Shown: positions 32,074-39,887 of the stretch, piece by piece
How the letters are laid out: each line of letters opens with the position of its first letter
Position numbering within the stretch: the first letter of the stretch is position 1
Assembly: GCA_937885235.1 (NCBI GenBank)
Contig: CAKZZK010000047.1
Location: 1-45,302, forward strand
Length of the DNA: 45,302 nt
Direction of reading: 5' to 3'
Origin: an uncultured Treponema sp.
GTDB taxonomy: Bacteria > Spirochaetota > Spirochaetia > Treponematales > Treponemataceae
Program-made: the position numbers and the translations under genes
Notes under the pieces: generated by a model
What the model was told of the DNA's origin: nothing
Database searches by the model: none
What the model saw: only the letters and a program-made list of their open reading frames with translations

Positions 32074-32421
32074 CTATCGTTCGTTTAATAATTGCTCGAT
32101 GCTCTCAAGCTTCCTTTCGATAGCGGAAAGGCGGGGATTCAGCATATTGACTATAATGGAACAAATCTGCCCTGCGTTGCTAGTTACGGGGCTGGGAGAG
32201 GATGCGCCGCCGAAAAGCTCGGCAGGGCTGACTTTCAGCGTTTCGGCGAGCTTTTCTATGAGCCCTGCCGAAGCGAACTGCGTTCCAGTTTCGATGATTG
32301 AAAGATGCTTCTGGGAAATTTTGAGCTGCTCTGCAAGCTGTTCCTGCGTAAGGCGGGCTTCTTTGCGGTATTTTCGCACATTTGATCCGAGCAGCACGGG
32401 AATGCTTTCCTTCTCGTCCAT
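32074..32421 (-). CDS. XRE-family helix-turn-helix regulator with C-terminal helix
   Basis: 115 residues. HTH_3 domain at about 11-66: NVRKYRKEARLTQEQLAEQL, ISQKHLSIIETGTQFASAGL, then LAETLKVSPAELF. The C-terminal region (LNPRLSAIERKLESIEQLL) is a probable dimerisation coiled coil. It is convergent with the secreted protein gene by 3 bases. A perfect palindrome lies 48-65 bases upstream of its start and may be its own operator. Confidence 0.88.
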   Translation of the reverse strand: MDEKESIPVLLGSNVRKYRKEARLTQEQLAEQLKISQKHLSIIETGTQFASAGLIEKLAETLKVSPAELFGGASSPSPVTSNAGQICSIIVNMLNPRLSAIERKLESIEQLLNER

Positions 32422-32468
32422 ACCCTCATTATGCCGCCGCTTTCGGCTTTGACCACTTTTGGCAAGGT

Positions 32469-32486
32469 AATAAAATCCGTTTTATT
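32469..32486. promoter_or_regulatory. Perfect palindrome upstream of the XRE gene
   Basis: AATAAAA-TCCG-TTTTATT has 7-base perfect arms. Position and size fit an autoregulatory XRE operator. Confidence 0.5.
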
Positions 32487-32536
32487 GGTATATTCTAACC
32501 TACAGCTCTCCCCGACAGGGGGAGAATATTACCAAT
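32484..32536 (-). terminator. Long hairpin over the S66 peptidase stop codon
   Basis: An inner stem CTCCCC (32508-32513) / GGGGAG (32519-32524) is extended by an outer stem ATTGGTATATT (32484-32494) / AATATTACCAAT (32525-32536) with one bulge. It overlaps TAA 32531-32529. A short T tract follows on the minus strand. Confidence 0.55.
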
Positions 32537-33566
32537 GGGATAGCGTTATCACCTGCTTCTCCGCATCGACAGTCGCCTCCACGCCGAAGGGAATTATGCA
32601 GTGGGGCGTCGCATGCCCTATGTTTATATTGCAAACGACCGGAAGGTTCTTGTTCGCCGTCACTTCAACGAGCAGCTTTTTGTATTCGTCAAAATAGATT
32701 TCATCAAAGGGCTTCCCGACGATGATTCCGCTGATTGCGTCGAATACCCCGCTTTCCTTTAATTTGAGGAGCATCTTCTTATATAGCTCAGGCTTGCTTT
32801 GTTCCTCGCTCGATTCCAAGAGCAGGATTTTTCCCTGCCATTCTTCCACAGAAGGAAAGAGGGCATACTTCCTGCACAGGTCAACGGTGTCGCTGTATCT
32901 CGTATTGTCAAAGATATCGTATATGCTTTCTATGCAGCCGCCGAGTATCTTCCCGGAAAACACAGGCTTTCCCTGCAAGAGCTCGAATCCCTGATTGCGA
33001 TGATGTATCCGTTTTACACCAATCTGGCTTTCGTCAAAGGCTTTCCGTTCGGAATACCACCATTCGCTCGGGCGGATTTCCTTTATCATCCCCGTCTGAA
33101 TGAGTTCTTCAAAATACTGCCGTGAATACGGAAGCATCTCATCTTCAAGCTCGCAGATGTCAGTAAGGAATGCCTGTCCGTAAAAGGTGTTCAGTCCGGC
33201 TTTGTAGAACATAAAATGATTTATCGTCGAGTCGGAATAGCCGAGGAAAATCTTCTTGTTGTTCTTGACGGCTTCCTGCAGTGCATTGTTTTCAAAAAGA
33301 TAAGGAAGAAGGCGGTACGTGTCGTCCCCGCCGATTGCGCACAAAATCATATCGATTGATTTGTCATTCAGCGCGTCCAGCAAATCCTGTGCGCGTGCTT
33401 GCGGATTTTTTTCGAGGTAGCTCATTCCCTTGAGGGCATTCGCCGTCGTAACGACTTCGATTCCATAGTCTTTCAGGCGTTTCATCCCGATTTTGACTTC
33501 GTGCTGAACAAATGCTTCCCCAAGCAAGCCCCTCGAAAGGCTGACAAGCGCAATTTTTCTTACCAA
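32529..33566 (-). CDS. S66-family peptidase (LD-carboxypeptidase/MccF-like)
   Basis: 345 residues from TTG 33566, which has an AGGAG site 7 bases upstream. The S66 landmarks are present: CAIGGDDTYRLLPYLF, the nucleophile Ser in LGYSDSTINHFMFYKAG, EEWQGKILLLESSEE with the Glu, and the catalytic His in INIGHATPHCIIPFGV. Family members trim murein tetrapeptides (LdcA) or give immunity to microcin C (MccF). This one reads closer to the MccF side by its long middle loop, but that is my impression. The gene stands alone. Confidence 0.88.
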   Translation of the reverse strand: MVRKIALVSLSRGLLGEAFVQHEVKIGMKRLKDYGIEVVTTANALKGMSYLEKNPQARAQDLLDALNDKSIDMILCAIGGDDTYRLLPYLFENNALQEAVKNNKKIFLGYSDSTINHFMFYKAGLNTFYGQAFLTDICELEDEMLPYSRQYFEELIQTGMIKEIRPSEWWYSERKAFDESQIGVKRIHHRNQGFELLQGKPVFSGKILGGCIESIYDIFDNTRYSDTVDLCRKYALFPSVEEWQGKILLLESSEEQSKPELYKKMLLKLKESGVFDAISGIIVGKPFDEIYFDEYKKLLVEVTANKNLPVVCNINIGHATPHCIIPFGVEATVDAEKQVITLSHW

Positions 33567-33648
33567 TTATTTTCTCCTGCCTGAGGGCACATCATAGCAC
33601 GGAGCGGTGAAAAAATCCAGCGAATTTGCACATTATCACCATTTTTGC

Positions 33649-33677
33649 TTGCAATTTCCTGCTTAATGGTATAAAAT
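33649..33677 (+). promoter_or_regulatory. Promoter of the M23 peptidase gene
   Basis: TTGCAA (33649-33654), a 17-base spacer and TAAAAT (33672-33677). The gene has AGGAGG shortly before its ATG 33720. Confidence 0.6.
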
Positions 33678-33719
33678 TATTACTAATAAACAGGTTATTC
33701 TGGCGTTAGGAGGCTCCGT

Positions 33720-34515
33720 ATGACTTTGCGCACTGCTGCTGTCTTAGGTTTATTCTTTCTCTCTGTAACGATGGCACACGCTGAACTGCGCTACATCGAG
33801 GTTGATTCAATTCAGAATATTCCGTTGATACGGATAAAGTCTCTGGATGATTTTGAGTCAATCCTTAACGAAAACCATATATCCATTGTATTTTTACAAC
33901 GGGGCGAATTATTCGCTATTGTTGGAAGTACCTATTTTGCCTTTCCAATTGGCGACTACAAAAGCATTCAGGACTATCGTATGGGGAGCCGCAGGGGGCT
34001 ACCGGAATGGTGCTGACTTTAATGCGGCAAAAGAGCAAGTGAACGGCAGTCTATTTACTTGTCCTTTGCGTGCAAAATATCCCATTTCTTCCCAGTTTGG
34101 CTGGCGCACTGATCCCTTTGATTCAGCAAAGCGCAGTTACCATGAGGGAATTGATATGATATGTCCGAAAGGAACGAATATCTATGCGGCATTGTCGGGG
34201 AAAGTCATCACTGCGGGGTGGAGCGATATATATGGCAACTATGTAGTCGTGAGCCATCATTCTGGCTATAAAACGCTCTATGGTCATTTGAGCAAGATTT
34301 CTGTGAAAGCGGGGCAGTCGGTGACAACAGCGACAAAGCTCGGAGAAGCTGGCAGCACAGGCATAAGTCGTGAGAATCACCTGCATTTTTCCGTATATAA
34401 GAATAATGCTGCGATAAATCCGTTGGAAGTGATGCCACATATTTATGCCGAAGTTCAAGAATCGAGTGTTGACAGCAATGCTTCCGGTTTCTGGCTTGAT
34501 AAACTAGAAGATTAA
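33720..34515 (+). pseudogene. M23/LytM endopeptidase gene with +1 frameshift in a G run
   Basis: The first frame has a signal peptide (MTLRTAAVLGLFFLSVTMAH) and runs to DYRMGSRRGLPEWC. The M23 domain continues in the next frame (GGYRNGADFNAAKEQVNG). Removing one G from the run GGGG at 33983-33986 joins them as DYRMGAAGGYRNGADF. The peptidase motifs are intact: SYHEGIDM and NHLHFSVYK, with YVVVSHHSGYKTLYGHLS. It would cleave peptidoglycan cross-bridges in the periplasm. The break may be sequencing error, decay or phase variation. AGGAGG precedes the ATG. Confidence 0.8.
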
Positions 34516-34542
34516 CAACTACGTCATTTTATGGAGGTAACT

Positions 34543-36036
34543 ATGAAAAAATTTATCGTGCTCTTGTGCTGTGCTATGCTGACTGTTCGTTTGTTTGCTG
34601 CGACGATGGATTCCCGGGTGCGGAATGTGCCGCAGGAGCTTGCGGAGGCGGTTTTTGAACAGCCGAAGGAAAAGCTGCCCGTGCTTGTGCGGACGCTGAT
34701 TTCCGGCGTTTCAGGCGATGCCGCCAAGGTCAAAGTCCTGCACGACTGGATTTGCGACAACATTGCCTATGACACCGACGTGTTCACCGTGGGCGTGTGG
34801 AAACAGGATTACGAGACCGTCTTGAAGAAACGGCGTGCCATCTGTTCCGGATACACGAACTTGATGAACGAGATGTGCCGCCTTGCAAAAGTGGAATCCA
34901 TCGGCATTGAAGGCTATTCCAAAGGCTTTGGCTACCGCGGCTATCTGGAAGAGGAATGTGACCATGCTTGGAATGCCGTGAAGATAGGCGGACGCTGGCA
35001 GCTCATCGACGTGACATGGGATGCGGGCACGGTGGAGTGGACTACCTTTGTGAAACGCTATTCAACGGAATGGCTGAACCTTACGCCCGAGCAGTTCATC
35101 TATTCGCATCTGCCTGAAAAAGACGAGTACCAGTACCTCAGACAGCCACGGACAAAGGAACAGTTCGTTGCCGAGCCATATATTCCCGGCATCTTTTTCC
35201 AGTACGGGCTGTCCCTTGGAAAGGCGGCGCCAGGCTATCGCAATGAAATAGAAGAAGATGCGTCCTATGAGCTGAAGCTTGCAAAGAGCAACATCCTCAT
35301 CCTGAGCGACCTTGTCGACAAGGATACTGGGGAATTTATCCGCAACGCCACATGGGCGGAGCGGACGGGAAACGCAGTGCGCGCTACCTTCGCTGTCCCT
35401 GACATGGGAAAATATCAGGGGCGCTTTCTTGCGAAGAACCGCGGCGAGGGCAAAAATCCTTTCTTCTTTTCCATAGCGGAATTTGAGCAGGATTTGCTTC
35501 CCCGTGTGCAGGGCTTGCTTGATGAAAAGAAAATCACGCAGAAGGAAGCGGATTTCTTTGAGCCGTCGTATTTCAAGGTGGAGGAAAACGGGCGCTATTA
35601 CTTCGCCGAAGACTTGTTCGACCGCCCCCGCAATGTCGCCGTCACAAAGATTCTGACGCTTCTGGAAAAAACACAGCAGTATGAGGAAGTCCTTGCCTTT
35701 GAGCTTGCTGCATCCGGCGACTATGAAGGCTACGGGCGCGGCGTGCTTCACTTCCCCAGTCCTTACGGAGCTTATGAGGAAACGGCAAACACGCACCTTA
35801 TATCCCCCAATTCCGGCGTGCTCGAAGGAGGCGCGGAACAGGAATTTGTCATAGACACAAAGGATTTCAGCTCGCTGGGTGTTGTCATAGACGGCAAGCT
35901 CTCTGTGTTCGCAAAAAATGCCAAGACGGGGCGCTGTACCTTCTCCCTCACCGTGCCATCTGCGGGACGGCTTGTCATCTGCGGCACGAAAAATGGGAAG
36001 AATTACCAGTGGCTGTGGGAATATATTGTGGAATAG
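34543..36036 (+). CDS. Secreted transglutaminase-like protein
   Basis: 497 residues from ATG 34543, preceded by GGAGG five bases away. A signal peptide (MKKFIVLLCCAMLTVRLFA) is followed by a transglutaminase-like core at about 60-190: KVLHDWICDNIAYDTDVF, the Cys in AICSGYTNLMNEM, the His in DHAWNAVKIGGRW and the Asp in IDVTWDAG. All three catalytic residues are present. The C-terminal 300 residues are beta-rich repeats of unknown type. The group includes peptidases and cross-linkers. Activity cannot be told from sequence. It follows the M23 gene by 27 bases and may share its transcript. Confidence 0.85.
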   Translation: MKKFIVLLCCAMLTVRLFAATMDSRVRNVPQELAEAVFEQPKEKLPVLVRTLISGVSGDAAKVKVLHDWICDNIAYDTDVFTVGVWKQDYETVLKKRRAICSGYTNLMNEMCRLAKVESIGIEGYSKGFGYRGYLEEECDHAWNAVKIGGRWQLIDVTWDAGTVEWTTFVKRYSTEWLNLTPEQFIYSHLPEKDEYQYLRQPRTKEQFVAEPYIPGIFFQYGLSLGKAAPGYRNEIEEDASYELKLAKSNILILSDLVDKDTGEFIRNATWAERTGNAVRATFAVPDMGKYQGRFLAKNRGEGKNPFFFSIAEFEQDLLPRVQGLLDEKKITQKEADFFEPSYFKVEENGRYYFAEDLFDRPRNVAVTKILTLLEKTQQYEEVLAFELAASGDYEGYGRGVLHFPSPYGAYEETANTHLISPNSGVLEGGAEQEFVIDTKDFSSLGVVIDGKLSVFAKNAKTGRCTFSLTVPSAGRLVICGTKNGKNYQWLWEYIVE

Positions 36037-36059
36037 AAGAAGAGAAAGGAGTTATTTTT

Positions 36060-37253
36060 ATGAAGAAGATGATTAGTTTGATTAAGGTTGTTGCTGCTGC
36101 GGTTCTGGCTCTTTACCTGCCGTGTATGATGGTTTCCTGTTCTGATGGTAGCAGTGATGATGGCAGTGGTGGCGGAACTATAGCTGACACGTTTTCGGCA
36201 CAGGATTTTGGAGGAAGCTTCAAGGTGGGAGGAAAAAGCTATTCAGTGCTTTCTCTTGATGGCAACGGTTCATACACGATGCAGGGACGCTCTGGTACGG
36301 ATGAAGGAACGTATGCTGCCCGCTCTGCACGTGCCGGATCTTCAACTTCCTATATCTTTACCAGTATAAATGGCGGCACGTTTACGGTAACGCTCAGCGG
36401 CGCAACGGTGACGCTCAGTGCGGGTTCTCTTTCTGCCGAGGGCTCCGGCTCTGACCTCCTTGCCGCTGATGATTTCCCTTCATCAACAGGAACCAATCCT
36501 TTTGATGGAAAAGAATTCAGCGTACTTAGTACCAGCAATGGACAACTTATGAATTTTGCTTATTCGGGAAAAGAGGAGATCGTTACTTATCCTGATTATC
36601 CCGGTGAAAGCAAGGTTTTTTCGTATGCCTATAATGCAAACACGAAGCACTTGTATACAAAGTTGCAGAGCCATACCTATGAGGATGGTACGGAGGAAAC
36701 AAAAGAAATTTTGCTTAAGCAGGCAGAGGATGCGGGGCTTTCAAGCCTCTATGCCGCGGTCCTCAACTGCATCTGGGGAGGCACTCGGCAGTATACGGTG
36801 ACAGTCACGGATTCTCAGTATGTTATTGCTCCCTATTTTACGGGAAAAATTACCGAGATGGACTGGGGCTTTGTCTCTGATGACGACAACGATTTTCGTT
36901 TGCGCTGGGATGGACTGTGGACGGGCGAGTCTGCAGGATGGGTGCGGGCGTTCTATCTGTATGATGACGGCAAGAATTTGGAAATGGTCATTCTCGATGA
37001 CTATTGCAATCCTTTGGGATTCCTGTCTGCCACTTACACAACGGGCGGCACTCCTTCATCTCCTGCCTGCGTCCTCACTATAAACGATGCTGATGCCGCT
37101 TATGAATCCCTTAAGGGAACATATACGATGAGCTTTGAACCAAACAGTCTGCTCATCTATACTCCGGCGGCGGCATCCCGCTCTGCCCTTTATTCTGTGC
37201 CTGCTGTTCCTGCCCGTTCATCGCGCTGGCGGAATGTGAATAGCGCACGATAG
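36060..37253 (+). CDS. Putative lipoprotein
   Basis: 397 residues from ATG 36060, preceded by AAAGGAG. A longer frame overlaps the transglutaminase gene and is unlikely. The signal peptide MKKMISLIKVVAAAVLALYL ends with lipobox MVSC, followed by a Ser/Asp/Gly linker (SDGSSDDGSGGG). The rest is two or three beta-rich modules (SVLSLDGNGSYTMQGRSGTD, FSVLSTSNGQLMNFAYSGKE). No family recognised. It is 23 bases after the transglutaminase gene and likely co-transcribed with it. Confidence 0.8.
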   Translation: MKKMISLIKVVAAAVLALYLPCMMVSCSDGSSDDGSGGGTIADTFSAQDFGGSFKVGGKSYSVLSLDGNGSYTMQGRSGTDEGTYAARSARAGSSTSYIFTSINGGTFTVTLSGATVTLSAGSLSAEGSGSDLLAADDFPSSTGTNPFDGKEFSVLSTSNGQLMNFAYSGKEEIVTYPDYPGESKVFSYAYNANTKHLYTKLQSHTYEDGTEETKEILLKQAEDAGLSSLYAAVLNCIWGGTRQYTVTVTDSQYVIAPYFTGKITEMDWGFVSDDDNDFRLRWDGLWTGESAGWVRAFYLYDDGKNLEMVILDDYCNPLGFLSATYTTGGTPSSPACVLTINDADAAYESLKGTYTMSFEPNSLLIYTPAAASRSALYSVPAVPARSSRWRNVNSAR

Positions 37254-37281
37254 TGATATTTTATATAAACGAGGAAATTGT

Positions 37282-37662
37282 ATGAATGCAAAGATGAGAT
37301 TGAGGTGGATTGCAAATCCGACAGAATCGGAATTGACACAGGGTACCGCCTTGTGTTCAATGATTACAAGAATACTAGACGCTGTGGACGATTGGGAGCA
37401 CAACAGGGGCTTGATGCCTTGTGAGTTCTTTTCAGAATATGAGTCTCCGTATAAAGATATAGGTAGTTTTTCTGCTTCTAACAGATTATACGAGTTTAAG
37501 AAAATTATAATGGAACGAAAACGCAAACCAGAGGACTGGGCAAACTATTTCCTCTTTCCGAAAGATAGAGAGCTTTGGGGAAACTTATATTTTGGAGTCT
37601 TTAAAGACCGATTCAATATCCATTATGCCGCTGAATGCCTCGGATTCTGTTTTTCCTGTTGA
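37282..37662 (+). CDS. Small protein of unknown function, possibly frameshifted
   Basis: 126 residues (MNAKMRLRWIANPTESELTQ to LGFCFSC). No signal peptide, no known family. The last ~20 residues look non-native and the following frame takes over with overlap at 37592-37662, so a frameshift here is possible. A weak GAGGA site precedes the ATG. Confidence 0.5.
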   Translation: MNAKMRLRWIANPTESELTQGTALCSMITRILDAVDDWEHNRGLMPCEFFSEYESPYKDIGSFSASNRLYEFKKIIMERKRKPEDWANYFLFPKDRELWGNLYFGVFKDRFNIHYAAECLGFCFSC

Positions 37663-37933
37663 AAATCAGCAAGAGGGCGTTGATGCGGTTTTGTTTGCTC
37701 GGGAACTTTTTTCCTCGGAGTCAATGCAGGACTATTTGAGCAGAGAGGGGAATGAAATGCCCTGTACCTATGATTTCTTTGATACCGCATTTGCCGCTGC
37801 ACATAAGGCTACGCTGTTGTCAGATGACGAATATGCAAAATATACCAAAGACCGTGAACAGAAGGTAGCTAAAGACATTGTTAATGATATTCTGAAAAAG
37901 AGCGCTGATTCACTAAAACGCACTGCGAAATAA
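37592..37933 (+). CDS. Small protein of unknown function overlapping the previous frame
   Basis: Up to 113 residues from TTG 37592, or 102 from ATG 37625. The sequence SDSVFPVENQQEGVDAVLFA and a helical C-terminus (DREQKVAKDIVNDILKKS) look like real protein. No family recognised. It could be the C-terminal part of the preceding frame or a separate small gene. Confidence 0.5.
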   Translation: MESLKTDSISIMPLNASDSVFPVENQQEGVDAVLFARELFSSESMQDYLSREGNEMPCTYDFFDTAFAAAHKATLLSDDEYAKYTKDREQKVAKDIVNDILKKSADSLKRTAK

Positions 37934-37976
37934 AAATCACAGGCTAAACGAAGCATAATCCCTCGCTTAGCCTGTG
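37930..37976 (-). terminator. Terminator of the SNF2 operon
   Basis: CACAGGCTAA (37938-37947) pairs with TTAGCCTGTG (37967-37976), with two more pairs inside. On the minus strand it is followed by ATTTTTATTTC, so it ends the leftward SNF2/unknown transcript. Confidence 0.75.
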
Positions 37977-37999
37977 CTCCTAAAAGCCAGAGGCGCTGC

Positions 38000-39886
38000 C
38001 TACACCTTGAACCCCTCCGCCTCCAGCTTCTTTACAAACTGACTGTACTTAGCCGTTTTCAGGGCTATGCGTTTGCCTTCCATTTTTGTGCACAGCCCTG
38101 TATGCGACAGCTTTTCCACAAAGCGTATAAACTCAGCGCTCTCTTTTTCCACGCTGATGACAAGCCAGTCATTTTCAGCAATAAAGCTTACAAAGCTCTG
38201 CGTAATGTCATCCTTTAATTTTTTCCAGATCAACGGAAGTTCATTTCCCGCACGAGCCCCCAACGTGCTGAACACGGTTTCTACTTCCGTCGTTGATTTG
38301 CAGTATTTTTTCAGGCGTATCTCATCAACCTTATAAAGGGTTTTTGAAATAGCGGTGCAGAACGGCTCGAGGAAAACTTCCATCGTCTTGTCTCCCTCCT
38401 CTATGTGGATGAGAAATGCATTCTCATCAAGCTTCGGAGCGGCAAATGATTTTACACCCTCAATTTTTATTTTGTCGGTAAGGCCGAAAACATACGCGCC
38501 GAGCGGTGTTAGTTTGATGTAAGTGATTTTGCCATAGCAATATGCATTAACCTCATTCAGCCATTGCAGGGCTTTTGCTGATGTAGATGCATCAGACCCG
38601 CCGGGGTAGCTCCATGTAATTTCAAAAAGCCCTAGTGAAGCAAGGACCAGAAAAAGATTGTTATAGGCGGGCAGCTGCACAAAGGCGTTGTAGGCAGCCG
38701 TTTCGTCTATTCTCTTCTTTTCGTAGTGTATATAGGCTTCGTCCGCGTAATCATAGTACATATCATAGGCACTTTTGAAGTACGCATAAGTTGACTGCGT
38801 GTTGAAAAAATGAGGCAACCCCTTGCCTGTAAGGACATCAATATAATAAGCAAAGTCCGTTGCCTGTACTGGAGGATTTTGCTTTACCAGCGTGATGAAG
38901 TTTTGCATCATCTTTCCCCGGTATGCGATGATTCCATAGTCAGACTGGAGTGTCACGTGGGGATAAAGTATCTTTGTGTCAAAAACGGCATCCTGCGCAG
39001 TGCAAAAAGTTTCAAGGAATTCCCTGTATGCCTTCTCCGGCTCTGCAAGGAGCTTTGGCAATATGTTTTTGCCGTTGTGCTGTGCAAAAAACTTGTTCAC
39101 CACAAAGGAGATAAAGGACACTGCCAGACTGATTCTGGCATCAGCCATTCTTTCAAGCTGCTTTTTTGTATAGCGGCAGCCAACCTCCTCATCGGGATAC
39201 TTTGGCTTCGGTAAATCCTTTTCGTCAAGGGGAAATGAGAAAGAGGCAAAGTTCGCAATCCTTTTTATTTTTGTGAGGGTGCTTTTTAAGACGGGGCTTC
39301 CTATGCTCCGCTCAAAAAATCCAGAATCATTTAGAACCTGTATTATCTGTACTGAGTTTAAAAAGAATTCAAGGCCATCCTTTTCTGAAAAATATCCCCT
39401 GCGCTTTTTAAAATCGTCATCCGTTATTTCAAGGTCAGCAGGGCGCAGCTTTGCAAGCTGTATTCTGAGACATGCCTTTGTTTTGGGAGGAATATAGGGT
39501 ACCGAATACCGCGAGTACTTTATTGCAAAGCTGAAAGGCAGTTTTTCATAATCACGGTGATAATATTCTTTAGTTTTGGACGCAAATTTTTCCAGCAGAA
39601 AATCAGTTTCAAAGTATGCTGATTTAAATACCATATCAAGGATAATCTTTTTTCCTTCCTGTGAAAAGGATTCAAAATACTCGTTGAAAACTGCGGGCGT
39701 ACAAAGCAGTTCCGCAAGCTGGCGGCAATACTCAGCCTTCGGAACGGTTGTTTTATGAGCTATGTATTTTCCGTTACGCTTCAACTCGTCCACGGTAAAC
39801 CCTGTATTGAAAATTTCTTCCGCAATATCGTTTACCAAGGGGGCAAGCTCTTTGCTTACGCCCTCTTCACGTGAATTTTTCTGCAT
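38000..39886 (-). CDS. Unknown 628-residue protein coupled to SNF2 helicase
   Basis: No recognised domain. There is no signal peptide or membrane segment, so it is cytoplasmic. It is helix-rich at the N-terminus (KELAPLVNDIAEEIFNTGFT) and has repeated tyrosine-rich helices (YFKSAYDMYYDYADEAYIHY). The C-terminus (about 480-628) may be two winged-helix-like modules. Its ATG follows the helicase TGA after one base, so the two are translated together. It probably works with the helicase as an adaptor or effector, but this is inference. Confidence 0.8.
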   Translation of the reverse strand: MQKNSREEGVSKELAPLVNDIAEEIFNTGFTVDELKRNGKYIAHKTTVPKAEYCRQLAELLCTPAVFNEYFESFSQEGKKIILDMVFKSAYFETDFLLEKFASKTKEYYHRDYEKLPFSFAIKYSRYSVPYIPPKTKACLRIQLAKLRPADLEITDDDFKKRRGYFSEKDGLEFFLNSVQIIQVLNDSGFFERSIGSPVLKSTLTKIKRIANFASFSFPLDEKDLPKPKYPDEEVGCRYTKKQLERMADARISLAVSFISFVVNKFFAQHNGKNILPKLLAEPEKAYREFLETFCTAQDAVFDTKILYPHVTLQSDYGIIAYRGKMMQNFITLVKQNPPVQATDFAYYIDVLTGKGLPHFFNTQSTYAYFKSAYDMYYDYADEAYIHYEKKRIDETAAYNAFVQLPAYNNLFLVLASLGLFEITWSYPGGSDASTSAKALQWLNEVNAYCYGKITYIKLTPLGAYVFGLTDKIKIEGVKSFAAPKLDENAFLIHIEEGDKTMEVFLEPFCTAISKTLYKVDEIRLKKYCKSTTEVETVFSTLGARAGNELPLIWKKLKDDITQSFVSFIAENDWLVISVEKESAEFIRFVEKLSHTGLCTKMEGKRIALKTAKYSQFVKKLEAEGFKV

Positions 39887-39887
39887 C

